A stretch of DNA of 32,216 nucleotides from an uncultured Bacteroidales bacterium (GCA_900319685.1 ONPI01000003.1:1-32216); one strand, 5' to 3'. Shown: positions 7,771 to 14,769, numbered from the stretch's first letter. The notes: a model not told the origin generated them from the letters alone. Numbers and translations: made by a program.

Positions 7771-9375
7771 TTATTCTTTAGGTAGTGCGAAAGTAATCTT
7801 GAGTTTCGGCTTCCTGTCAGCTGATGCCGGACCGTGCAGGTAGCAGTTGTAATAGCAGTCCTTGTCCAGCTCCCAGCTTGTGGTCGTGGATGAAGCGTTC
7901 GCTCCGGCGTACTGGGCCATGAGCATAAAGTTGTAGTAGTTGCTGTAGGAGTTGCCGTAATATCCTCCACCGTAGTAACCGCCGCCGTAATAACCTCCGC
8001 CGCCGTAGAGCTGGTTGTAGTAGGAATAGTAGGCGAGCTGCTGGTAGTAATCTGCCATCTGGCTTGCGCTGGAATTCGTGGTTGTGGTCGTCACTTTACC
8101 CATTATCAGCATCCAGATATCGTAATTGGACAAGTCTTCGTCTGCATCCTTTCGGATGATCTGCTGGACGTGGTGGGTGATGTCAGGGGCGTAGTTGAAC
8201 AGGGACCGGTTGATGTCTCCCTGGTTCTCGTCCGTGGCACTTGCGTCGGTAAGTCCGGCAAACGAAACTGTAGTGTCGGTCTTGATGCAGACGGTAGGGC
8301 TGAGCATCAGAGGATACAGATGCATGGAACCGTAGTCTTCCGGCATATCGAACGGCAGCTCAATGGTGGCCTTCGAGATGAGGGCTGTCTTGCCGTTTCC
8401 TCCCTTCCGGGCAATCTCTCCGTTGGCGAGTCTCCAAAGCTCCTTGGCAGGTATTACCGGCTTGAGTCCGCTGCCGCCCTCGATGTAAATCTTGTCGGAG
8501 GCTGTGCCCGCCATGCCGTCAGATTCGTGGTAATCCACGTTGAAGACGTACTGATCCGGAATGCTGCCGGCGGAATACAGAGAGTCGAGGTCCTGGAATT
8601 CCCTTGGACTGAAATAGAACATCAGTGTGGAATCCTTTCTCTCTCCGTCGTAAATACCGCTGTAGTAAAGGATTGCGTAATTGTTGGTCCTGATGAGGTT
8701 GCCTTGCTTTTTCTCGAGGATATCCATCCGGTACATGTCGAAACGGCCTCCGTTGCCGACCGGATCCTCCGTAGTGATGTATATTCCCGGGAACTTGCTG
8801 CAGTACAGGTCGAAATCCTCGAGGTCCTCCTGGGTTATTCCGAGGTACCTTTCTCCGAATTCGGTGGTGAACTCGAATGCCAGGGAATCTGTTCCGTTGG
8901 CGACAGGGACACCCTTCGTCACCCTCTGCGAGCCATAGTCCAATTTGGTCCTGGAATAATACTCCTTCGAATCGACCGGCTTGTTGAGGGCATATACGTT
9001 GATGTTCTGGAGGATGTTCTTCTGGCTGTCGTCAGGTACGGAGATGGAATCCACCGCGGCCCTGAATACCATTTTCTTGAATACAGGGCTGGTTCCGTAG
9101 TCGACGGTGTCAAGCACCGGCACCAGGGTGACGGCGCATCCCCTGCGGGTAAGCCCGAACGTTTCGTCCCTGATGGAACCTATGGTGATCCTCCTGGAAG
9201 AATATGCACTCAAACTGTCCACCGGTTTCATCTGGATCTCGTCCAGATCGAATTCGGCGGTGAAAAAGTCATATTTCTGGTTGGTGGCGATGAACGATCC
9301 ACCGAGATTCTCATTGACGTTGACACAGGAAGCCAGTCCCACTGTCAGGCACAGAGCTGCAAGAAGTTTTCTCAT
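7771..9375 (-). CDS. DUF4270 lipoprotein with Gly/Tyr-rich insertion
   Basis: The protein is 534 residues long. It starts MRKLLAALCLTVGLASC with a lipobox LASC (Cys17). The mature part matches the DUF4270 pattern: early SLSAYSSRRITIGSIRDETFG, then a long beta-rich body. The C-terminal part holds a low-complexity stretch (about 436-480) of Tyr, Gln and Gly, including three GGGYY units, before the family-typical end KPKLKITFALPKE. DUF4270 proteins of Bacteroidales are predicted outer-membrane or secreted lipoproteins of unknown function, often encoded next to a GT5 glycogen synthase. Here the ATG follows the stop codon of that gene with no gap. The function is unknown; the link to glycogen or to surface polymer is only contextual. 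Confidence 0.88.
   Translation of the reverse strand: MRKLLAALCLTVGLASCVNVNENLGGSFIATNQKYDFFTAEFDLDEIQMKPVDSLSAYSSRRITIGSIRDETFGLTRRGCAVTLVPVLDTVDYGTSPVFKKMVFRAAVDSISVPDDSQKNILQNINVYALNKPVDSKEYYSRTKLDYGSQRVTKGVPVANGTDSLAFEFTTEFGERYLGITQEDLEDFDLYCSKFPGIYITTEDPVGNGGRFDMYRMDILEKKQGNLIRTNNYAILYYSGIYDGERKDSTLMFYFSPREFQDLDSLYSAGSIPDQYVFNVDYHESDGMAGTASDKIYIEGGSGLKPVIPAKELWRLANGEIARKGGNGKTALISKATIELPFDMPEDYGSMHLYPLMLSPTVCIKTDTTVSFAGLTDASATDENQGDINRSLFNYAPDITHHVQQIIRKDADEDLSNYDIWMLIMGKVTTTTTNSSASQMADYYQQLAYYSYYNQLYGGGGYYGGGYYGGGYYGNSYSNYYNFMLMAQYAGANASSTTTSWELDKDCYYNCYLHGPASADRKPKLKITFALPKE
7957..8007 (-). repeat. Short tandem repeat encoding GGGYY units inside the DUF4270 gene
   Basis: The minus strand encodes residues 457-473 as YGGGG, YYGGG, YYGGG, YY. 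The DNA units are near-identical 15-mers alternating Gly GGN with Tyr TAC/TAT codons. Such arrays can gain or lose units by slippage while staying in frame. Confidence 0.8.
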
Positions 9376-10197
9376 TTACTGCAACTGTTGATAAAATCCG
9401 TCGTATTCCTCGATGTAGCGCCCGCTGCTGACCGATTCTTCATCGAATGGGAGAGTCGGGACGCCAAGACCCTTGCAATACTTGACAAGCTCCTTGTCCA
9501 CATCGCCAGCACCGAATATGATGCCGTCAGAATACATTGCGGCCGTTTCCGCAAGATTTATGCCAGTAGGGTCGTCCAGAAGCGGTACATCCTCGGGGTT
9601 GATGCTGCCGAACCGGACGGTGTCCTTGAAGCTCGGAGCGAACCTTTCGCCGGTGATGTCTCCGTACAGTGACGTCACGACTTTGCTGTTGCTGAATATC
9701 GGATCTCCGTTGTAGACTTTCTTGAGATAGAGCGGTACCAGATGGGAAATCCAGCCTTGGCAGTGGATGATGTCCGGAGCCCAGCGGAGTTTCTTCACCG
9801 TTTCCAACACGCCCCTGGCGAAGAATATGGCTCTCTGTCCGTTGTCCTCGAAGAATGTTCCGTTGGTGTCGTAGGTCAGCTGCTTGCGGCGGAAATAATC
9901 ATCGTTGTCGATGAAGTACACCTGGATCCTGGCCGAGGTGATGGAGGCGACCTTGATCACGAGCGGACGGTCGACCTCGCCGATGATGATGTTCATCCCG
10001 GACAGGCGGATGACTTCATGGAGCTGGTTCTTCCTTTCGTTGATGCAGCCGTAACGAGGCATGAAGGCACGGATTTCCTTCTTGCGCTCCTGGATACCCT
10101 GAGGCAGGTATCGTCCGATCCGTGAAACAGGGGTTTCCGGAAGGAACGGCATGATCTCCGAATTGACGAACAGTACTCTTTGGACAGAATTTCCCAT
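9376..10197 (-). CDS. Short-form glycogen/starch synthase (GT5 N-terminal domain only)
   Basis: This is a 273-residue cytoplasmic protein that matches the Bacteroidales short glycogen-synthase family: early FVNSEIMPFLPE, YLPQGIQE, FMPRYGCINERKNQLHE, then KVASITSARIQVYFIDNDDYF and IFFARGVLETVKKLRWAPDI. These correspond to the GT5 catalytic N-terminal Rossmann half. The C-terminal half that binds ADP-glucose in full-length (about 480-residue) enzymes is absent, as is usual for this subfamily. The family motif H-C-H-G-W reads HCQGW here, so one His of the pair is Gln. It is first in a two-gene operon with DUF4270. Whether it makes glycogen is uncertain; a regulatory or altered-substrate role is possible. 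Confidence 0.87.
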   Translation of the reverse strand: MGNSVQRVLFVNSEIMPFLPETPVSRIGRYLPQGIQERKKEIRAFMPRYGCINERKNQLHEVIRLSGMNIIIGEVDRPLVIKVASITSARIQVYFIDNDDYFRRKQLTYDTNGTFFEDNGQRAIFFARGVLETVKKLRWAPDIIHCQGWISHLVPLYLKKVYNGDPIFSNSKVVTSLYGDITGERFAPSFKDTVRFGSINPEDVPLLDDPTGINLAETAAMYSDGIIFGAGDVDKELVKYCKGLGVPTLPFDEESVSSGRYIEEYDGFYQQLQ

Positions 10198-10214
10198 ATT
10201 AACTATTTGGAATA

Positions 10215-10222
10215 CAAAGATA
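10215..10222 (-). promoter_or_regulatory. -7 promoter box of the glycogen-synthase/DUF4270 operon
   Basis: The minus strand reads TATCTTTG, an exact TAnnTTTG match. It lies 17 bases upstream of the ATG at 10197, giving a leader of about 10 bases. No -33 TTTG is seen. Confidence 0.6.
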
Positions 10223-10304
10223 ATAATAATTTTTTAATTATTGCTCCGTTCCTTCGGAGGAAGTGCTTTTCTTCCAGCATGGCGGTTTTTTCTGATAAAG
10301 TCAC

Positions 10305-10312
10305 TATATTTG
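10305..10312 (+). promoter_or_regulatory. -7 promoter box of ftsX
   Basis: TATATTTG is an exact consensus match. It predicts transcription start near 10319, about 20 bases before ATG 10339. This rules against the longer upstream ftsX starts at 10180 and 10279, which would precede the message start. Confidence 0.6.
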
Positions 10313-10338
10313 AAACCAAATCGGAGTATTGTGCGACT

Positions 10339-11217
10339 ATGTCTGCGGGTGAAAACAGATTGATTCGGAGAAGGCTTGCGGGAGCCTGGCTTTCCAGTGT
10401 GATTAGCATCTCGCTGGTATTGCTCCTGGTAGGTGTAGCCAGCCTTTTGCTGGTCAACGCCAAGAGTGTCTCCGACTACTTCAAGGAGAACATGCAGGTT
10501 TCGGTGCTGATGAAGCAGGAGGTGACCGAGAACGAAGCGATGGATTTCACCACCGTCCTGGATGCTAAACCGTACATCAAAAGCACCCGGTTCATCTCCA
10601 AGGAGGAGGGAACCAGGGACATGAAGGAACTCCTCGGTGATGATTTCCTGAGCGTCTTCGAGACAGCTCCGATTCCGGTTTCAGTCGAAGTCACGCTCAT
10701 GGCGGACTATGTCAGCGGCGACAGCCTCGCAGTCGTGAACGCTGACATATCCAAGTCTCCTCTCGTGGAGGAAGTCGTGTACCAGCAGTCCCTCGTGGAC
10801 AAGCTCAATACGAACCTGAAAAAGATTTCGCTGGTGCTCGGAGTATTCATCGTACTCCTGCTTTTCATCTCCTTCGTGCTGATCAACAACACCGTACGCC
10901 TGAACGTATTTTCGAAGAGGTTCACCATCCACACGATGAAGCTCGTCGGGGCCACGAAGTCGTTCATCCGCGGGCCGTTCCTCGGCCAGTCGGTGTTCCA
11001 GGGGCTTTTCGCTGCCCTGCTGGCGATCCTGATGCTCCTGGGAATATTGTTCTTTGTCAGGAGGGAGTTCTCGCAGCTCTTCGAGGTGTTCAGCCTTGAC
11101 CTCCTGCTGGTGGTGATGGGGATCGTGGTCGTCTCCGGAATCCTCATCTGCCTTGTCAGCACCTATTTCGTGGTCGGCAAGTTGGTGAGACTGTCCAAGG
11201 ATGAACTTTACTATTGA
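10339..11217 (+). CDS. ftsX: Cell-division protein FtsX
   Basis: This is a 292-residue inner-membrane protein of FtsX/permease topology. TM1 spans about residues 18-42, followed by a periplasmic domain (about 43-160, starting ENMQVSVLM), then three C-terminal TMs (about 165-190, 215-245 and 255-285). With the ATPase FtsE, FtsX forms an ABC-type complex that activates septal wall hydrolases. FtsE is not in this window, as often in Bacteroidetes. The chosen ATG (MSAGENRLIRRRL) follows a -7 box by 27 bases and gives the usual family length. The frame is open further upstream, but those starts would overlap the glycogen synthase gene or its promoter. It heads a run with DUF3098, uppP and lpxH. 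Confidence 0.9.
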   Translation: MSAGENRLIRRRLAGAWLSSVISISLVLLLVGVASLLLVNAKSVSDYFKENMQVSVLMKQEVTENEAMDFTTVLDAKPYIKSTRFISKEEGTRDMKELLGDDFLSVFETAPIPVSVEVTLMADYVSGDSLAVVNADISKSPLVEEVVYQQSLVDKLNTNLKKISLVLGVFIVLLLFISFVLINNTVRLNVFSKRFTIHTMKLVGATKSFIRGPFLGQSVFQGLFAALLAILMLLGILFFVRREFSQLFEVFSLDLLLVVMGIVVVSGILICLVSTYFVVGKLVRLSKDELYY

Positions 11218-11234
11218 TTGAAAATCAGTTATAT

Positions 11235-11465
11235 ATGTCTGAGAATACAAATATGGCAGTTACCCGCAAGGGCCTGAGGATAATCCTCCTGGGCCTGGTG
11301 GTCATGATTTCCGGCTTCATCCTCATGATGGGTGGCGGTACCAAGCTCAACGAAGCCTTCAACTGGGCGATGTTCGATTTCAGGCGCCTGGTCGCTGCTC
11401 CGGTCGTCATAGCCTGCGGGGTTATCATAGTGATAGCCGGTATAATGAAACGTGATACCAAATGA
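11235..11465 (+). CDS. DUF3098 small membrane protein
   Basis: This is a 76-residue protein with two hydrophobic helices (about 14-34 and 52-72) separated by a short loop containing NWAMFDFRRLVAAPVVI. This matches the Bacteroidetes DUF3098 family, which is normally encoded between ftsX and uppP, exactly as here. Function is unknown; the conserved placement suggests cell-envelope or division work. The ATG at 11235 lies 17 bp after the ftsX stop; another in-frame ATG at 11253 is possible. Its stop codon overlaps the uppP start in an ATGA arrangement, so translation is probably coupled. Confidence 0.87.
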   Translation: MSENTNMAVTRKGLRIILLGLVVMISGFILMMGGGTKLNEAFNWAMFDFRRLVAAPVVIACGVIIVIAGIMKRDTK

Positions 11466-12400
11466 GCTGGCTGCAAGCCTTGTTGCTCGGTCTTGTCCAG
11501 GGACTGACCGAGTTCCTGCCGGTAAGCTCGAGCGGACATCTGATGATAGTCAGGGAGCTATTGGGTGTAGATGGTGAAGGGTTCCTGGATTTCACGGTGA
11601 CCGTCCATCTGGCAACCGTGCTCAGCACCCTGGTCGTATTCTGGAAGCCGATCTGCAGGCTGGTCGCCGGCTTGTTCAAGTTCAAGTACAACGACGAGAC
11701 GGATTATGTGTTCAAGATCATCGTTTCGATGGTTCCTGTCGCCCTTGTGGGTTTGCTCTTCAAGGACAAGGTCGAGGCTCTTTTCGGCGATACTCTCACT
11801 ACTGTAGGAATATGCCTGACCGTGACCGCCGTCCTCCTCGTCCTCTCCGATTTCCTGCCAAGGCTTTTCTCGGCTCGCATTCATGGAGCATCAGGTGATC
11901 TCCCGGTGCGACCATTTATCCGTACAGGGCGCGAAGCGCAGGGAGCATCGGGAGATACTCCTGATGCGGCATCTGCCGGGCAGGGCACCGAAGCCGGGTG
12001 TGCGTCTGATGCCAGGAACGGTATCAGCTACTGGCAGGCCTTCGTGGTCGGCATAGGCCAGGCCCTGGCAGTCGCTCCGGGACTTTCACGCTCCGGAACC
12101 ACCATCGCGACCGGTCTCATCTGCGGAGTCAAGAGGGAAGTCATGGCTCAGTTCTCCTTCCTCATGGTCCTTGTCCCGATACTCGGCGAACAGTTCCTGG
12201 ATCTCGTGAAAACCGCTTCGGGTGAGGCTGTCCTCGGAGGTGGAGTGAGTCCTGTTTGCCTTGCAGCAGGATTCCTGGCTGCGTTTGTCTCCGGACTGCT
12301 TGCCTGCAAGGTGATGATCGCCTTGGTCAGGAAGGCGAAACTCTCATGGTTCGCACTCTACTGCCTCATAGTGGCGGTATTGATATTCATATTCGCTTAA
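11462..12400 (+). CDS. uppP: Undecaprenyl-diphosphatase UppP (BacA) with an extra loop
   Basis: This polytopic inner-membrane enzyme dephosphorylates undecaprenyl pyrophosphate to recycle the lipid carrier for peptidoglycan and surface glycans. The first active-site motif is at residues 14-26 (GLTEFLPVSSSGH, Glu17 and His26). The second is PGLSRSGTT with Arg210. Both are intact. At 312 residues it is about 45 longer than the usual 263-273. The excess is a hydrophilic, Gly/Ala/Asp-rich segment at about 139-185 in the loop between the two membrane halves, just before ISYWQAFVVGIGQ. That segment is encoded by a palindromic DNA element (11888-11967) and flanking low-complexity sequence. Since the core motifs and frame are preserved, the enzyme is probably active. 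The gene is translationally coupled to DUF3098. Confidence 0.95.
   Translation: MSWLQALLLGLVQGLTEFLPVSSSGHLMIVRELLGVDGEGFLDFTVTVHLATVLSTLVVFWKPICRLVAGLFKFKYNDETDYVFKIIVSMVPVALVGLLFKDKVEALFGDTLTTVGICLTVTAVLLVLSDFLPRLFSARIHGASGDLPVRPFIRTGREAQGASGDTPDAASAGQGTEAGCASDARNGISYWQAFVVGIGQALAVAPGLSRSGTTIATGLICGVKREVMAQFSFLMVLVPILGEQFLDLVKTASGEAVLGGGVSPVCLAAGFLAAFVSGLLACKVMIALVRKAKLSWFALYCLIVAVLIFIFA
11888..11967 (+). repeat. Palindromic element inserted in frame in uppP
   Basis: Arm GCATCAGG (11888-11895) pairs with CCTGATGC (11960-11967). Arm ATCTCCCGGTGC (11898-11909) pairs with GCATCGGGAGAT (11945-11956) with one G-T pair. Together they make about 20 bp of stem. The 35-base loop holds a small hairpin GCGC-GAA-GCGC (11929-11939). 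The element begins at a codon boundary (codon 143) and coincides with the extra hydrophilic loop of the protein. This is unlike ordinary coding DNA and suggests an inserted REP- or RPE-like repeat. Confidence 0.72.
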
Positions 12401-12412
12401 ATCCTTCTCCAG

Positions 12413-13171
12413 ATGGATGGAAGAACCCTCGTCTATTTCGTCTCGGATGTCCACCTCGGCCTGGATGTGAACGATCCTGCCGGCAGGGAGGACCGCTTCG
12501 TGCGTTTCCTGGACGGAATCCCGCGGGACAGGACCCTCGCCTTATACTTGCTTGGCGACATCTGGGATTTCTGGTACGAGTACCGCGACGTGGTGCCGAA
12601 AGGATATTCAAGGGTCTTCGCCAGCCTCTCCGGACTGATCCGGGAAGGGGTGAAGGTGTATTTCTTCAAGGGCAACCACGACATGTGGTGCTTCCGCTAT
12701 TTCGAGGAGTTGGGGATGGAGATCCTCGAGCAGCCGTATCTCGTGGAGATCGGGGGCAAGTCTTTCTGCCTCGGACATGGCGACGGTCTCGGCCCGGGGC
12801 ATTTCTGGTACAAGGTGATGCGGAAGGGATTCCGCAGCAAGGTCCTGCAATGGATGTTCAGTTCGCTGGTGCCGGTGAGGCTGGCGTTCGCGATAGGGAA
12901 AGGCTGGTCCAGGAGGAGCCGGGTCGCAAGGAGCGAGGAATATGTCTTCCGAGGGGAAGAAGAACCTTTATATAAATGGGCTGTTGAATATTCCGGCCGC
13001 GAAAAGGTGGACTACTTCATATTCGGGCATTTCCATGTTGGGGTGGACCTGACCATCCCTGGTGGTTCCAGGCTGCTGATACTGAAGGACTGGATGCAGC
13101 CTCAGTCTTCGAACTGGATCTTGTTCGACTTGATGTCCGGGTGCTTGGGCATCTCCCAGAATATCGAATAA
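12413..13171 (+). CDS. lpxH: UDP-2,3-diacylglucosamine diphosphatase-type metallophosphoesterase
   Basis: This is a 252-residue calcineurin-like phosphoesterase. All metal-binding blocks are present: SDVHLG (Asp12, His14), GDIWDF (Asp49), GNHD (Asn88, His89), GHGD (His122) and GHFHVG near the C-terminus. The W-D-F-W segment after the second block and the central helical cap are typical of the LpxH branch. LpxH hydrolyses UDP-2,3-diacylglucosamine to lipid X in lipid A synthesis at the inner face of the inner membrane. It begins 12 bp after uppP and likely shares its transcript, so lipid-carrier recycling and lipid A synthesis are linked. Its last 70 bp overlap the 3' end of the convergent DUF4294 gene. 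Bacteroidetes have several LpxH-like paralogues, so the exact substrate is somewhat uncertain. Confidence 0.87.
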   Translation: MDGRTLVYFVSDVHLGLDVNDPAGREDRFVRFLDGIPRDRTLALYLLGDIWDFWYEYRDVVPKGYSRVFASLSGLIREGVKVYFFKGNHDMWCFRYFEELGMEILEQPYLVEIGGKSFCLGHGDGLGPGHFWYKVMRKGFRSKVLQWMFSSLVPVRLAFAIGKGWSRRSRVARSEEYVFRGEEEPLYKWAVEYSGREKVDYFIFGHFHVGVDLTIPGGSRLLILKDWMQPQSSNWILFDLMSGCLGISQNIE

Positions 13172-13818
13172 TAGAGCGTGTCGAATTCGCCGCGCTGCCA
13201 TTTCTCGACGAGGTATTCAGTGACCTTGTCCTCACCGTCCGGGTCGTAACGGCTCTTCAGGTCGTTTCCGAATAGCTTCGCTATGCCTTGCCAGAAACCA
13301 GCTGTGATGCCGCTCTTGTAATCCTTTATTATTCTATATGAGGACCTTCCGATCTCCCTGTCTATCAACTTGATGAGGAGCCTTCCCTGGGAGATGCTCA
13401 TGTTCTTGAGAGGTTTTTCGTAGGCGTTGAACAAAGCTTTCTGCATCTGGGTGATGTAGGCTTCCTTCTTCATCCTCCGCAGTTCGTTCTGGGCGATGTG
13501 GTCGTCCACCTGCTTTGTCATGTCCTTGGCCAGCAGGGCGTAGGGATATACCTTGTTGAAATTGTAGACCAGGCGGTAATACTTCTTGAGGTCGCCTTTC
13601 TTGGCCTTGTAACCGCGCGGGAATATCCAGCAAGGATCGATGCTGTCGTAATAAACGGTGTCCCCTTGCTCCACCCGGTAGCCCATGTAGGCAGACTTCG
13701 GGTTCCGGATGACCTGTGGCATCCATTCGTCATCGTCGTTCTGGGCGGCGAGTGGGCTCGCTGCCAGGACCCCCAGCAGGAGGCAGAGGGCGAAAGTGTA
13801 TGCGTTCTTCAGTTTCAT
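13102..13818 (-). CDS. DUF4294 secreted protein
   Basis: This is a 238-residue protein with a Sec signal peptide (MKLKNAYTFALCLLLGVLA, cleavage near PLAAQ). The mature part matches DUF4294 of Bacteroidetes: VEQGDTVYYDSIDPCWIFPRG, then KYYRLVYNFNKVYPYA, and a Lys/Arg-rich helical second half ending KHPDIKSNKIQFED. The function is unknown; periplasmic location is predicted. ATG 13818 is chosen because a TAnnTTTG box lies 19 bases upstream and because it opens the signal peptide; the open frame further upstream is not needed. It converges on lpxH with a 70-bp coding overlap and no terminator between them. Confidence 0.85.
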   Translation of the reverse strand: MKLKNAYTFALCLLLGVLAASPLAAQNDDDEWMPQVIRNPKSAYMGYRVEQGDTVYYDSIDPCWIFPRGYKAKKGDLKKYYRLVYNFNKVYPYALLAKDMTKQVDDHIAQNELRRMKKEAYITQMQKALFNAYEKPLKNMSISQGRLLIKLIDREIGRSSYRIIKDYKSGITAGFWQGIAKLFGNDLKSRYDPDGEDKVTEYLVEKWQRGEFDTLYYSIFWEMPKHPDIKSNKIQFED

Positions 13819-13836
13819 CCGTTGTCTTTCGGACTG

Positions 13837-13844
13837 CAAAGGTA
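13837..13844 (-). promoter_or_regulatory. -7 promoter box of the DUF4294 gene
   Basis: The minus strand reads TACCTTTG, an exact TAnnTTTG match. It gives a leader of about 12 bases before ATG 13818. There is a T-run but no TTTG at the -33 position. Confidence 0.6.
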
Positions 13845-14004
13845 CGTTTTCTCCCGAAAAAAACGTGCCAGACACAAAGACCTTTCTCCCGAATGTCGAA
13901 ACGGGGACGAAAAATATTTCATGTTGTGACGTAAATGGCTGAAAATGAAAAAAATCATTTGATAATTCCGTGGTCGAAAATGTTGAAATATTTTTCAAAT
14001 AATG

Positions 14005-14034
14005 TTTGAAATCCACATTTTTTTGCTAAATTTG
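14005..14034 (+). promoter_or_regulatory. Promoter of the rplP-rplQ ribosomal operon
   Basis: TTTG (14005-14008), an 18-base spacer, then TAAATTTG (14027-14034). This is close to the Bacteroidetes housekeeping consensus TTTG-N19-21-TAnnTTTG. The predicted start is near 14040, leaving a leader of about 82 bases before rplP. No comparably strong promoter was seen inside the operon. Confidence 0.78.
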
Positions 14035-14043
14035 CAGTCCCAA

Positions 14044-14091
14044 ATTCCAGGGGGTACTAGCATAAAGTGCTGATACTCAATGAATTGGAAT
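14044..14091 (+). promoter_or_regulatory. Foldable 5' leader of the rplP operon
   Basis: Outer stem ATTCCA (14044-14049) pairs with TGGAAT (14086-14091). Inside it, GTACTAGCA (14054-14062) pairs with TGCTGATAC (14068-14076) with one G-T pair and one C-A mismatch, closing a TAAAG loop. The fold begins only a few bases after the predicted transcription start. Autogenous control by a ribosomal protein is plausible but unproven. Confidence 0.5.
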
Positions 14092-14122
14092 AGTTTGGAT
14101 ATTTTATTAAAGTAATACAGCA

Positions 14123-14542
14123 ATGTTACAACCAAAGAAAACTAAGTTCAGAAGAGAACAGAAGAACGTGATGAAGGGAATGGCCCAGAGGGGCAATCAG
14201 CTCGCGTTCGGTTCCTTCGGTCTCAAGACCCTCGAGAACTGCTGGATCACAGCGCAGCAGATTGAGTCTGCCCGTCAGGCTATTTCACGCCGTATGAACC
14301 GTGAAGGACAGATCTGGATCAGGATATTCCCGGTCAAGCCTTTCACCAAGAAGCCTCTCGATACCCGTATGGGTAAGGGTAAGGGTGATCCTCAGGGATT
14401 CGTTGCTCCTGTTACCCCTGGACGTATCCTGTTCGAGGCTGACGGCGTATCGCTCGCAGTCGCAAAGGAGGCTATGCGCCTTGCAGCGCACAAGCTCCCT
14501 GTCGCTACCAAGTTCGTCGTCCGCAGGGATTATGTAGAATAA
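14123..14542 (+). CDS. rplP: 50S ribosomal protein L16
   Basis: This is a 139-residue L16, full length. It has the N-terminal [11 protein letters not shown] segment, then [13 protein letters not shown] and [22 protein letters not shown], which contact the A-site tRNA and 23S rRNA central protuberance region. It is the first gene of this transcript. In most bacteria rpsC lies just upstream in the same operon; here an independent promoter and the divergent DUF4294 gene are found instead. Bacteroidetes-type initiation is seen: an A/T-rich leader and no Shine-Dalgarno. Confidence 0.98.
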   Translation: MLQPKKTKFRREQKNVMKGMAQRGNQLAFGSFGLKTLENCWITAQQIESARQAISRRMNREGQIWIRIFPVKPFTKKPLDTRMGKGKGDPQGFVAPVTPGRILFEADGVSLAVAKEAMRLAAHKLPVATKFVVRRDYVE

Positions 14543-14560
14543 TTTAATGGAGAAGAAGAA

Positions 14561-14758
14561 ATGAAGACATCTGAAGTACGCGAAATGTCCGTTGCAGATC
14601 TGCAGGACCGCATCCAGGTTGAAAAGAACAGGCTTGATACGATGAAGCTCAACCACGCCATCTCTCCATTGGAGAACACATCGGAATTCAATAAAGTCAG
14701 AAAGGATATCGCTCGCATGATCACTATCCTCGCTGAAAAGGAAAATGAACAGAAATAA
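14561..14758 (+). CDS. rpmC: 50S ribosomal protein L29
   Basis: This is a 65-residue two-helix protein with the L29 pattern [14 protein letters not shown] near the start and [15 protein letters not shown] in the second helix. It sits at the peptide exit of the large subunit and helps form the docking site for SRP and trigger factor. Size is typical. It lies 18 bp after rplP and 11 bp before rpsQ in the canonical order. Confidence 0.97.
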   Translation: MKTSEVREMSVADLQDRIQVEKNRLDTMKLNHAISPLENTSEFNKVRKDIARMITILAEKENEQK

Positions 14759-14769
14759 TCATCAGTCTT

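Larger units (their letters stand above)
13819..14122. other. 304-bp divergent intergenic region, DUF4294 / rplP
   Basis: This is the longest gap in the window. It holds the DUF4294 promoter box (13837-13844), an AT-rich middle with short inverted repeats such as AAATGA/TCATTT around 13946-13964 and TTGAAA/TTTCAA near 13983, then the rplP promoter and its foldable leader. No remnant of rpsC, rplV or any other S10-half gene is recognisable, and there is no transposon end or tRNA. Confidence 0.7.

Noticed and set aside
8170..9672. 500-codon open frame on the plus strand
   Set aside because: It is antisense to DUF4270 and the GT5 gene. Its translation has no signal or domain pattern and low-complexity Val/Arg/Gly content, as expected of a shadow frame in GC-rich DNA.
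10180..10338. Longer ftsX start sites at 10180 and 10279
   Set aside because: They overlap the divergent GT5 start or lie before the predicted ftsX promoter box at 10305. The product from 10339 has the usual family length.
13946..13964. AAATGA/TCATTT hairpin in the DUF4294-rplP gap
   Set aside because: It is short and all A/T, as is common by chance in AT-rich promoter DNA. No role could be argued.
13819..14016. Longer DUF4294 start at 14016
   Set aside because: It would run through the promoter box at 13837 and bury the signal peptide inside the protein. ATG 13818 is better.
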